Shown piece by piece: positions 52,671 to 61,230 of a DNA stretch of 64,000 nt (its first letter is position 1; the number at the start of each line of letters is the position of its first letter). The DNA is from Bradyrhizobium commune (GTDB lineage Bacteria > Pseudomonadota > Alphaproteobacteria > Rhizobiales > Xanthobacteraceae). A model generated the notes under the pieces. It was not told the origin of the DNA, did no database searches, and was given only the letters and a program-made list of their open reading frames with translations. The position numbers were made by a program, and so were the translations under genes. The stretch spans positions 6,820,001 through 6,884,000 of the forward strand of contig NZ_CP061379.1 in assembly GCF_015624505.1 (NCBI RefSeq). Reading direction: 5' to 3'.

Positions 52671-54125
52671 ATGTCCCTCCTTATCCGCGGCGGCACTGTC
52701 GTCAATCATGATCATTCGCGCCGAGCGGACGTGCTGATCGACGGCGAGACCATCGTCGCGGTCGGCGCGTCGATCGCGGCGCCGACCGGCGCCGAGATCA
52801 TCGATGCCGGCGGCGCCTACATCATCCCCGGAGGCATCGATCCGCACACCCATCTCGAAATGCCGTTCATGGGCACCGTCACCGCCGACGATTTCGAATC
52901 CGGAACGATGGCGGCGCTGACCGGTGGCACCACCATGGTGGTGGATTTCTGCCTGCCCGATCCAGGCCAGTCGATGCTCGCGGCCTATCAGGAATGGCGG
53001 CACAAATCCGAGAAGGCGGCTACCGACTACGGCTTCCACATGGCGGTGACGTCATGGTCGAAGCAGATCTATGACGAGATGGAGACCGTGGTCAAAACCT
53101 ACGGCATCAACACCTTCAAGCATTTCATGGCCTACAAAGGCGCGCTGATGGTGAACGACGACGAGCTCTACAATTCGTTCGCGCGCTGCGCCCATCTCGG
53201 CGCGATGCCGGTGGTGCATGCGGAGAACGGCGACGTCGTCGCCCTGATGCAGGAAGCCTTGATCGCGCGCGGCGTCACAGGCCCCGAGGGTCACGCTTAT
53301 TCGCGGCCGCCGGAGGTCGAGGGCGAGGCCACCAACCGCGCCATCATGATCGCGGACATGACGGGCACGCCGGTCTATATCGTGCACACCAGCTGCCGCG
53401 AGGCGCATGAGGCCATCGCCCGCGCGCGGGCCGCGGGAAAGCGCGTCTACGGCGAGCCGCTGGTCCAGCATCTGCTGCTCGACGAGGGTGAGTATCAGAA
53501 CAGGGACTGGGACCATTCCGCGCAGCGCGTGATGTCGCCGCCATTCCGCGACAAGTCGCATCAGGACAGTCTGTGGGCGGGCCTGCAATCAGGCTCGCTG
53601 CAAGTGGTCGCGACCGACCACTGCGCCTTCACCACAGAGCAGAAGCGCTTCGGGCTCGGTGATTTCAGGAAGATCCCGAACGGCACCGGCGGCCTGGAAG
53701 ATCGCCTTGCGCTGTTGTGGACCGCGGGCGTCGCCACGGGACGGCTGACCAAGGAAGAATTCGTCGCGGTGACCTCGGCGAACATCGCCCGCATTCTCAA
53801 CATCTATCCGCGCAAGGGCGCGGTCGCCGTCGGCTCGGATGCCGATGTCGTGGTGTGGGACCCGAAGGCGAGCAAGACCATCAGCGCGAAGCGGCAGATG
53901 AGCCGGATCGATTACAACGTATTCGAAGGCTTTTCCTGCACCGGCGGGCCAGCCGCGACATTGTCGCGCGGCCGCATCGTGTGGAAGGACGGTGATCTGC
54001 GCGCCGAAGCCGGCGACGGGCACTACGTCGAGCGTCCCGCCTTCTCGCCGGTGCATGTGGCGAATTCGACCTGGAAAGAGCTGACCGCTCCGCGCGCCGT
54101 TAGCCGCGGAGCGGTGACGCCGTAG
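52671..54125 (+). CDS. hydA: Dihydropyrimidinase/D-hydantoinase
   Basis: Di-zinc cyclic-imide hydrolase opening dihydropyrimidines or hydantoins in reductive pyrimidine breakdown. Metal residues are seen in DPHTHLEMP, the carbamylated Lys in HFMAYKGALMV, His in VVHAENGD and YIVHTSC, and Asp in VATDHCAF. Length (484 aa) is normal. ATG at 52671 is preceded by CCGGAG. No beta-ureidopropionase or dihydropyrimidine dehydrogenase gene is next to it, so the pathway partners are elsewhere or the substrate differs. Confidence 0.93.
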   Translation: MSLLIRGGTVVNHDHSRRADVLIDGETIVAVGASIAAPTGAEIIDAGGAYIIPGGIDPHTHLEMPFMGTVTADDFESGTMAALTGGTTMVVDFCLPDPGQSMLAAYQEWRHKSEKAATDYGFHMAVTSWSKQIYDEMETVVKTYGINTFKHFMAYKGALMVNDDELYNSFARCAHLGAMPVVHAENGDVVALMQEALIARGVTGPEGHAYSRPPEVEGEATNRAIMIADMTGTPVYIVHTSCREAHEAIARARAAGKRVYGEPLVQHLLLDEGEYQNRDWDHSAQRVMSPPFRDKSHQDSLWAGLQSGSLQVVATDHCAFTTEQKRFGLGDFRKIPNGTGGLEDRLALLWTAGVATGRLTKEEFVAVTSANIARILNIYPRKGAVAVGSDADVVVWDPKASKTISAKRQMSRIDYNVFEGFSCTGGPAATLSRGRIVWKDGDLRAEAGDGHYVERPAFSPVHVANSTWKELTAPRAVSRGAVTP

Positions 54126-54128
54126 CGC

Positions 54129-54806
54129 TCAGGCCGCTTTGCCCGTCCGCAGCCGATCGAGCACCGGCAGCAGCTCGGACGGATCAGGCCGGTGGGTGTA
54201 GTCCGGATTCACTTCCGCGTAGCCGATGATGCCGTCGCGGCCGATGACGTAGCGCGCGGGCATCGGCAGCACCCAGGACGGATTGTCGTTGAAGGTCGGC
54301 AGATCGTTCTTGAACGACTTGTAGAGCGAGACGAGATCGGCCGGCAGCGCGAAGCGGATGCCGAAGGCATCGGCGACCTCGCTCCTGACGTCGCTCAGGA
54401 TTGGGAACGACAGCTTGTTGTCGCGCTCGGACTTACGGCTGTTCGGCGCGGTCTGCGGTGAGATCGCAACCAGGCTTGCACCGCGCGCGGCGATCTCCGG
54501 CAACGCCTCCTGGAGCGCCTGGAGCTCGAGGTTACAGTACGGGCACCAGACGCCGCGATAGAAGGTCACGACCAGCGGTCCCTTCGCGAGCAGGTCGCGC
54601 GAGGCGACCTGCTTGCCGTCCGGATCCTTGAGCAAAAATTCCGGCGCGGCGTCGCCGGCCTTCTTTGCGCGCTGCGCCTGGCCGCTTGAGATCAGCCCGG
54701 CGGTGGCACGATGCATGGTGTCGAGCGCCTCCTTGGTCGGCTTGATCGGAAAACGGCCACCTTCGAAATCGGCTTTGAAGGCATCGAGCTTGTCTTGCAG
54801 GGCCAT
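54129..54806 (-). CDS. AhpC/TSA-type peroxiredoxin-like protein
   Basis: Thioredoxin-fold protein of 225 aa with the redox motif FYRGVWCPYCNLELQALQE (CxxC) near residues 95-100, followed by LVAISPQTAPNSRKS and FPILSDVRSEVADAFGI as in the PRX-like branch. An N-terminal helical stretch of about 60 residues precedes the fold. ATG at 54806 has GGAGA upstream; the open frame extends to 54968 without support. It is divergent from a LysR gene, which may regulate it. Confidence 0.9.
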   Translation of the reverse strand: MALQDKLDAFKADFEGGRFPIKPTKEALDTMHRATAGLISSGQAQRAKKAGDAAPEFLLKDPDGKQVASRDLLAKGPLVVTFYRGVWCPYCNLELQALQEALPEIAARGASLVAISPQTAPNSRKSERDNKLSFPILSDVRSEVADAFGIRFALPADLVSLYKSFKNDLPTFNDNPSWVLPMPARYVIGRDGIIGYAEVNPDYTHRPDPSELLPVLDRLRTGKAA

Positions 54807-54904
54807 GGGAAATCTCCATCGGTTGCTGTTGGCCCCGTCTATCTGGATCATTTGCAAGCAAAGGGGTATACGGCAGAATTGGACAACATTTATTTGGTTT
54901 TCAA

Positions 54905-55810
54905 ATGAGCGACCGCCTCCAGGAATTGACCGTCTTCGTGCGCGCAGCCGAGAGCGGCAGCTTTTCACAGGCCGCGCGCGAGCTCGGCCTGTCGCAGCCC
55001 TCGGTGTCGCGGATCATCGGCGAGCTTGAGGCACGACTCGGCGTCAGGCTGCTGCTGCGGACCACGCGCCGCATCACCGTCACCGATGCCGGCGCGCTGT
55101 TCCTGACCCGCGCGCGCGAAGTGCTCGCCGATATCGAAGACGCCGAGGACGCGGCGCGCGGGATCGACTCGCTGCGTGGGACCATCCGCATTGCGATGCC
55201 CGTGATGTACGGCGCCCGGAATATCATTCCGCGCCTGCCGAAATTCCTGACTACGCATCCTCTGCTGCGCGTGGAGCTGTCCGTGTCCGATGAGCGGCAG
55301 GACCTCGTCGCCGAGGGCACCGATGTCGCGATTCGACTCGGCCCGCTCGGCGATTCCGGCTTTGGCGCACGAAGCCTCGGATTGCTGCCGCGGCTCGTGG
55401 CGGCTTCTCCGGCCTATCTTGCCGCCCGCGGCACACCAAAGACGCCAGCAGACCTCGCCTCGCATGATTGCATCTTCGGTCCCGGCCAGTCCGGTCGCAC
55501 CGGCTGGTCGTTCACCCGGAATGGAACGGAAACCTCTGTCGATGTCCTCGGCCGCATCTTTACCGATTCCGGCCCGGGCGTGTTTGCCTGCGTGCTGGCG
55601 GGATTGGGCATCGCCATCACGTCGCCCGTCATGGCCGGGCCGGAGATCACCGCGGGCACGCTGGTGCCCCTGCTGAAGAGCTACAAGCTCTCGCCACTCG
55701 AAGTGCACGCCATTTTTCCGAGCGGCCGACGTCCGTCGAGCAAGGTACGCGCACTGGTCGATTATCTCGCGGCCGACATGGGCCGATCCGCGCGAGATGC
55801 GACGCCATGA
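54905..55810 (+). CDS. LysR family transcriptional regulator
   Basis: Regulator of 301 aa with winged helix MSDRLQELTVFVRAAESGSF, then SQAARELGLSQPSVSRIIGEL, and an effector domain from about residue 90 (GTIRIAMPVMYGARNIIPRL). It belongs by eye to the CrgA-like branch. It is divergent over 98 bases from the peroxiredoxin-like gene, a common layout for a redox or electrophile response. The binding-protein gene follows in the same direction after 63 bases. Confidence 0.92.
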   Translation: MSDRLQELTVFVRAAESGSFSQAARELGLSQPSVSRIIGELEARLGVRLLLRTTRRITVTDAGALFLTRAREVLADIEDAEDAARGIDSLRGTIRIAMPVMYGARNIIPRLPKFLTTHPLLRVELSVSDERQDLVAEGTDVAIRLGPLGDSGFGARSLGLLPRLVAASPAYLAARGTPKTPADLASHDCIFGPGQSGRTGWSFTRNGTETSVDVLGRIFTDSGPGVFACVLAGLGIAITSPVMAGPEITAGTLVPLLKSYKLSPLEVHAIFPSGRRPSSKVRALVDYLAADMGRSARDATP

Positions 55811-55873
55811 AGCGCGGCTGATGGCATGCACCTTGCCTCTTAATATCGCACATCTCTCGCAACAGAGGCACCA

Positions 55874-57496
55874 ATGAGCGCATCATCTTTCGACGTGACC
55901 CGCCGCAATGTGGTGCTCGGCGGTCTGAGTACGGCCGGATTGACGGCCATCGCGCCGCGCTTCGCCTCGGCGCAAGGGCGCGCTGAGACGCTGCTGGTGG
56001 TGCAAGAGCTCGGACCGAACTCGCTCGACATGCAGGGCGTCGGCTCGAACCAGACCGTGAACGGCCTGTCCTGGAACTGCTATGATCGCCTGCTGAGCTA
56101 CGCGTCCAAGACATTGCCTGATGGGACGGTGTCCTATGACCGCGAAAACCTCGCGCCAGAGCTCGCCGAGAGCTGGGAGGTGGCTGCCGACGGCATGTCC
56201 TGCACCTTCAAGCTCAGGCGAGATGCAAAATTCCACGATGGTGCGCCGGTGACAGCGAAGGACGTCAAATGGTCGTTCGACCGCGCGGTGAAGGTCGGCG
56301 GCTTTCCGACCTTCCAGATGTCGGCGGGATCGCTGGAGAAGCCCGAACAGTTCGTGGTGGTCGACGACCACACCTTCCGCATCGACTATGAGCGGAAAGA
56401 CAAGATGCTGCTGTTCAACGTCGCCGTCGTCGTGCCCTTCATCATCAACTCCGAGCTCGCCAAGAAGAACGCGACGGCCGAAGACCCTTGGGCGCTCGCC
56501 TGGCTCAAGACCAACGAAGCCGGCGGCGGCGCCTACAGGATCGAAAGCTGGAAGCCGGGCAGCGAGACTGTGCTGACGCGCTTCGATGACTGGAAGAGCG
56601 GGCCGCTGCCCAAGATCAAGCGCGTGATCGCGCGCGACGTTCCCTCTGCCGGCACGCGCCGCGCCATGCTGGAGCGAGGCGATGCGGATCTTTCGACCGG
56701 TTTTGCGCCGCGCGATTTCGAGCAGATCATCAAAGAGGGCAAGGTCAAGGTTTCGGGCGTGCCTATCCCCAACGCGCTATGGTATGTGGCGTTGAACACC
56801 GCAAAGCCGCCATTCGACAATATCAAGCTGCGTCAGGCCATCGCCTGGGCGATGCCTTATGAGCAGATCCAGGCTAGCGCCTTCTTCGGACGCGCGGTTC
56901 CGATGTATGGCGGGGCGATGGAGGTCTCAAAGCCGGTGTGGCCGCAGCCGTTCCCGTATGTCACCGATCTCGACAAGGCCAAGGCGCTGTTGAAGGAGGC
57001 CGGCTTCGAGGCCGGCCTGGAGACGACGCTATCGCTCGACACGGGCACCACCACCGTCGGCGAGCCGACCGCGATCCTGATTCAGGAAAATCTCGCCAAG
57101 ATCGGCATCAAGGCATCGATCGAGAAGATTCCGGGCGCAAACTGGCGCACGACCCTCAACAAGAAGGAGCTACCGCTCGCCCTCAACCGCTTTAGCGGCT
57201 GGCTCGATTATCCCGAATACTATTTCTACTGGAATTTCCACGGCAACAATTCGATCTTCAACATCTCCTCGTATCAGAACAAGGCGATGGACGCGCTGAT
57301 CGACAAGGCGCGCTTCACCACTGATGCGGCGGAGTACGACAAGGCCGTGAAGGACTTCATCGCGCTCTGCGTGCAAGATGTTCCCGTCATCCCGCTCAAC
57401 CAGCCGATCCACGACGTCGCCATGCAAAAGGGCATCAGCGGCTATGAATTCTGGTTTCATCGCGAGCCGGACTACCGTCAGTTCGCGAAGGGCTAG
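55874..57496 (+). CDS. Orphan family-5 ABC substrate-binding protein
   Basis: Periplasmic receptor of the DppA/OppA/NikA class (SBP_bac_5), 540 aa. The N-terminus VTRRNVVLGGLSTAGLTAIA has a twin-arginine-like motif, then cleavage near ASA. Mature features are AESWEVAADGMSCTFKLRRDAKFHDGAPVTAKDVKWSFDRA split over about residues 98-138 and the late NPxxN-like DYPEYYFYWNFHG. No permease or ATPase gene lies nearby; its stop overlaps that of the convergent glycosidase gene by 4 bases. Ligand unknown. Confidence 0.92.
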   Translation: MSASSFDVTRRNVVLGGLSTAGLTAIAPRFASAQGRAETLLVVQELGPNSLDMQGVGSNQTVNGLSWNCYDRLLSYASKTLPDGTVSYDRENLAPELAESWEVAADGMSCTFKLRRDAKFHDGAPVTAKDVKWSFDRAVKVGGFPTFQMSAGSLEKPEQFVVVDDHTFRIDYERKDKMLLFNVAVVVPFIINSELAKKNATAEDPWALAWLKTNEAGGGAYRIESWKPGSETVLTRFDDWKSGPLPKIKRVIARDVPSAGTRRAMLERGDADLSTGFAPRDFEQIIKEGKVKVSGVPIPNALWYVALNTAKPPFDNIKLRQAIAWAMPYEQIQASAFFGRAVPMYGGAMEVSKPVWPQPFPYVTDLDKAKALLKEAGFEAGLETTLSLDTGTTTVGEPTAILIQENLAKIGIKASIEKIPGANWRTTLNKKELPLALNRFSGWLDYPEYYFYWNFHGNNSIFNISSYQNKAMDALIDKARFTTDAAEYDKAVKDFIALCVQDVPVIPLNQPIHDVAMQKGISGYEFWFHREPDYRQFAKG

Positions 57497-58836
57497 TGCC
57501 GGTCGACGATGCGGGTAAGGCTTGAGGCGGCTCGCGCCTGCTCTGTCGAGAACGAACGCACGAGCCGCGCCTCGCTCGCACGCAACATCGCCGCATCGAG
57601 CCTGCCTTGCCGCAATCCGTCGAGGGCGCATCCAAAGATCCGGTAGAACTGCGCGCCGTCATAGGCGACCAGCAGCAGGTCGACGCCGGCATTGATCGCC
57701 TCGACCACCGCTTTGCAGACGTCGTGCTGGTAGATCGCACCCATCACGAGGTCGTCGGTCATGACGACGCCCTGGTAGTTCCATCGGTTGCGGATGATCC
57801 CCTCGACGACGGCCTTCGAATGCGAGGCAGCGTGGTCGGGATCAACGGCGGTGAGCGTGACATGGCCGACCATGAGTGCGCTGTGCGATTGCGCGAGCAC
57901 TTCGCGGAACGGGAGCCAGTCGGATGCTTCCAGCTCCCTGACCGGCGTATTGAGATCTGCGCTGAAATGATGGGTGTCGGCGCGCACGCGGCCGATGCCC
58001 GGGAAATGCTTGAGCGTCGCGCCGACGCCGGAGGCCTCCAGCCCGCGCACATAGGCGCTTGCGATCGCGCCGACCACGACAGGATCGGTGGCGATCGCGC
58101 GCTGGCCGATCAGCGTGTGGAAATCGAGGCGATTACGCCGCTGCGGCGGCTTGAGATCGAGCACCGGCGCGAGATTGAGGTTGACGCCGAGCCCGGCAAG
58201 CTCGCGCCCATGGATGCGGCCAAATTCCTCCGCTTTGACCTGCTGATCGTCAGGGCTGAGCCCGGCGAGCGTCGCCAGCGCCGGCACCTTTGTCAGCGGA
58301 GGCGAGAGATGTCCGACGATGCCACCCTCCTGATCCGCGGCAATGATCAGCGGCGGCAGGCCCGCCGCGCGCCGCTTGTCCTGGAGCGCCGCGATCTCGG
58401 CGCGCAACGCCTCGACTGTCCCGCCGCGAATATTGTGCCGGGTGACGTAGACGCCGCCGATCAAGCCCTGCTCGGCGAGGCGCGCGACCTCGGGGAATGA
58501 CGAATAGCCGACCATGAAGTGCGCACCGAGCTGCCGGGCCTCGGGAACGCTTGCGCTGAGGACATCGTGCTTGCGCAGCTCGAAGCTGAGATGCGCCACC
58601 GCCATCAGCATCGGCGGCAGGCACCAGAGCATGACAAGCAGCTTGCCGGGCAGGCTGAGCCAATGCCCTCTGCGCAGCAAGACGCTGGCGATTGCGATAC
58701 TCGCAATGACAAGCGCGATATTTCCAACGCCACGCAACGGCACCAGATAGGGATCGTTCTTGTTCGCAGCCGCGAATGCCACGACCGGTGCGGTCAACCA
58801 GAGCAGGACGAGACCGGAGCGACGGAGGAATTGCAT
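57493..58836 (-). CDS. Membrane-anchored GH3 (NagZ-like) glycosidase
   Basis: Glycoside hydrolase family 3 protein of 447 aa. The N-terminal 85 residues hold three hydrophobic segments (LVLLWLTAPVVAFAA, NIALVIASIAIASVLL, LLVMLWCLPPMLMAVAHL). The GH3 domain follows with IIAADQEGG, LGVNLNLAPVLDL, KHFPGIGRVRADTHHF and the nucleophile Asp in MTDDLVMGAI. The ADTH dyad matches the NagZ acid/base loop; KHFPGHG is changed to KHFPGIG. Cytosolic NagZ proteins lack the membrane part, so this one probably acts at or outside the inner membrane. It is divergent from the DUF4173-type/two-component operon. Confidence 0.88.
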   Translation of the reverse strand: MQFLRRSGLVLLWLTAPVVAFAAANKNDPYLVPLRGVGNIALVIASIAIASVLLRRGHWLSLPGKLLVMLWCLPPMLMAVAHLSFELRKHDVLSASVPEARQLGAHFMVGYSSFPEVARLAEQGLIGGVYVTRHNIRGGTVEALRAEIAALQDKRRAAGLPPLIIAADQEGGIVGHLSPPLTKVPALATLAGLSPDDQQVKAEEFGRIHGRELAGLGVNLNLAPVLDLKPPQRRNRLDFHTLIGQRAIATDPVVVGAIASAYVRGLEASGVGATLKHFPGIGRVRADTHHFSADLNTPVRELEASDWLPFREVLAQSHSALMVGHVTLTAVDPDHAASHSKAVVEGIIRNRWNYQGVVMTDDLVMGAIYQHDVCKAVVEAINAGVDLLLVAYDGAQFYRIFGCALDGLRQGRLDAAMLRASEARLVRSFSTEQARAASSLTRIVDRH

Positions 58837-59025
58837 GATGCGTCACTTGCGAAAAGTGAGGAATGCTCCGCACCTATCAAAGCGAATCTCGCTGCGCGAG
58901 AGGCAAACGCGCATCTGCACGAAATCTGCAGAAGACTCCTGAAACCGTGCAGACGATGATCGCGGCTTCTGCACAAGGCGCGTCCAGACTTCGTGACGTC
59001 ACCATCCACGAAAGGTCTTTTGGAC

Positions 59026-60513
59026 ATGACAAGCCTGGCTTCGACGATCGCAGCCGACATCCTGCCGATCAGGCATTCCTCGATTCCGGCCAAGGTCGGC
59101 CTCACGCTGGCGCTGGCCGCGCTTGCCGACTGGCTGTTCTATGGCGAGCGGATCGGGCTATCGCTCACGCTCTTTGCCATCGCCATCATCTGCGTGTCCC
59201 TGCTCTTCAATCACGCAACGCTGGACTTTCGGCGCGCAGTGACCGGTGCAACCATTCTCGTCGCCGGCCTGGTGCCGGCCATCGAAGAACTGAACGTTCT
59301 GTCGGTCCTGATCCTCGTCGCGGCGCTGACGATTGCGCTGCTGCTCACGACAAATGCGGAGACGACCGGGCTCGCCGACCGGACCCGGGCGCTGCGTAAC
59401 TTCTTTCTATTTGGTCCGTTCAGGTTCTTCCCCGAGGTGCTCCAGATCTTCAACATGTCGGCGTTCACCCGCGGTATCGCGCTCTGGCTGCTGCCAGCGG
59501 TGCTCGGCACCGTCTTTGTCGCCCTGTTCGCCGCGGCCAATCCGTTGATCGAGCAATGGGTGTTGCTGCTCAATCCAAAACTCATCCTCGACTATGTCAG
59601 CATCCCGCGCGTGCTGTTCTGGACGATGATGCTGGCGCTGGTCTGGCCGTTCGTCCATGTGCGCTGGCGGCGCACGAAGATCGTCACTCCGGCCGCCGCC
59701 GATGTCGCCGAACCGGAGCCGTTGCCGCCTCTCGTCTCAGCCGAGTTCCTGGGGCCCTCCACGATTCTGCGCTCGCTGATTCTGTTCAACCTATTGTTCG
59801 CGGCGCAATCCGTCCTGGATGGTATCTATCTCTGGGGCCACGTGGCGCTGCCGGCCAACATGACCTATGCAGCCTACGCCCATCGCGGCGCCTATCCGCT
59901 GGTCGCAACTGCCCTGCTGGCCGCCGCCTTCGTGCTGGTCGCAATGCGTCCGGGCGGGCCGGCGGAAAAATCGACGGTGATCCGGGCGCTGGTCTATCTC
60001 TGGGTGGGGCAGAATGTGCTGCTGGTCGCTTCCTCCATCCTCCGCCTCGACCTCTATGTCGATATCTACATGCTGACCTATTGGCGCATCGCCGCCTTCA
60101 TCTGGATGGGGCTGGTGGCACTGGGCCTGATCCTGATCGTGGCGCGCATCGTGCTCGACCGGTCCAACCGGTGGCTTGTCAGCGCCAATCTGATCGCGTT
60201 AACGATGGTGGTGTATATCTGCTCGCTCATGAACTTCGACGCGTTCATTGCCGACTATAATGTCGCCCACAGCCGGGAAGTCTCGGGCCAAGGCATGCCG
60301 ATCGATGTCAACTACCTTGTCCAGCTCGGACCGCAGGCTCTGCCAGCAATCGAGAGGATCATGCCTATTCGTCCGATTGGATGCCGCAACCGGCTTGTGG
60401 CCACACAGCGTCTGGACATGGCCTGGCGGGCCTGGGGCCTGCGGAGCTGGCGGTTGCAGCGTCGGCTGGATGCCGAGGCCAAAAGCCAATCCGGCAGCCA
60501 GCCGGCAGGGTGA
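59026..60513 (+). CDS. DUF4173/DUF4153-type multi-spanning membrane protein
   Basis: Inner-membrane protein of 495 aa with about ten to twelve hydrophobic helices, for example VGLTLALAALADWLFYGERI, TLFAIAIICVSLLFNHATL, IALWLLPAVLGTVFVALFAA and MGLVALGLILIVARIVL, and ending in a charged cytoplasmic tail. The segment YAHRGAYPLVATALLAAAFV and NVLLVASSILRLDLYVD are typical of the DUF4173 family. I prefer the ATG at 59026; a GTG at 58993 is an alternative. It lies 12 bases upstream of the response regulator gene, so it may sense or transmit for the two-component system. Function of the family is unknown. Confidence 0.8.
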   Translation: MTSLASTIAADILPIRHSSIPAKVGLTLALAALADWLFYGERIGLSLTLFAIAIICVSLLFNHATLDFRRAVTGATILVAGLVPAIEELNVLSVLILVAALTIALLLTTNAETTGLADRTRALRNFFLFGPFRFFPEVLQIFNMSAFTRGIALWLLPAVLGTVFVALFAAANPLIEQWVLLLNPKLILDYVSIPRVLFWTMMLALVWPFVHVRWRRTKIVTPAAADVAEPEPLPPLVSAEFLGPSTILRSLILFNLLFAAQSVLDGIYLWGHVALPANMTYAAYAHRGAYPLVATALLAAAFVLVAMRPGGPAEKSTVIRALVYLWVGQNVLLVASSILRLDLYVDIYMLTYWRIAAFIWMGLVALGLILIVARIVLDRSNRWLVSANLIALTMVVYICSLMNFDAFIADYNVAHSREVSGQGMPIDVNYLVQLGPQALPAIERIMPIRPIGCRNRLVATQRLDMAWRAWGLRSWRLQRRLDAEAKSQSGSQPAG

Positions 60514-60525
60514 GCGGAGAGGCCC

Positions 60526-61230
60526 TTGGCGCATCGCATTCTCATCGTCGACGACGAGGGCCACATCCGCGAGGTCATCCGCGTCGCCTTGAAGAAGGCC
60601 GGCATGGACGTGATCGAGGCGCGCGACGGCAGGGAGGCGCTCGGCCGCTTTGCCGTCGACAGGCCCGATTTGATCGTGCTCGACATCGGCATGCCGGAAT
60701 TCGACGGCCTCGATGTCTGCCGCGAGGTGCGCAGGAATTCCGACGTGCCGATCCTGTTCCTGTCGGCGCGCGACGAGGAGATCGACCGCATCCTCGGCCT
60801 CGAGATCGGTGGCGACGATTACGTGACAAAGCCGTTCAGCCCGCGCGAGCTGGTGGCGCGGGTCAATGTCATCCTGCGCCGTCTCAGCCCGCGCAATGGC
60901 GAGGCCAAGACCAGCGCCACCGCGCTGTCGCAAGGCGGCCTGCTGATTGATCCCGAACAGCATGTCGCGTCCTTTGCCGGCTCACCCCTCAAACTCACCG
61001 CGATCGAGTTCGGCATTTTGCGCGCGTTCCTGACCCGGCCGACCTCGGTGTTCAACCGCGAGCAATTGATGCGGGCAGCCTATCAGCTCAACATCCAGGT
61101 TTCCGACCGCACCATCGACAGCCATATCCGCAACATCCGCGCAAAACTCGCCACGCATGCCTGCAACAACGTGATCGAGACGATCCACGGCGTCGGCTTC
61201 AAGCTCGGCCGCTGCGAGAAAGAGGCATGA
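60526..61230 (+). CDS. OmpR/PhoB-family response regulator
   Basis: DNA-binding response regulator of 234 aa. The receiver domain has the acidic pair in ILIVDDE, phospho-acceptor Asp53 in IVLDIGMPEFDGL and Lys in YVTKPFSPRELVARV. The C-terminal winged helix includes LTAIEFGILRAFLTRPTSVF and the recognition helix around TIDSHIRNIRAKL. The start is TTG with GGAGAGG upstream. It overlaps the histidine kinase gene as ATGA. CreB- and ChvI-like assignments are both possible and I do not choose. Confidence 0.93.
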   Translation: MAHRILIVDDEGHIREVIRVALKKAGMDVIEARDGREALGRFAVDRPDLIVLDIGMPEFDGLDVCREVRRNSDVPILFLSARDEEIDRILGLEIGGDDYVTKPFSPRELVARVNVILRRLSPRNGEAKTSATALSQGGLLIDPEQHVASFAGSPLKLTAIEFGILRAFLTRPTSVFNREQLMRAAYQLNIQVSDRTIDSHIRNIRAKLATHACNNVIETIHGVGFKLGRCEKEA

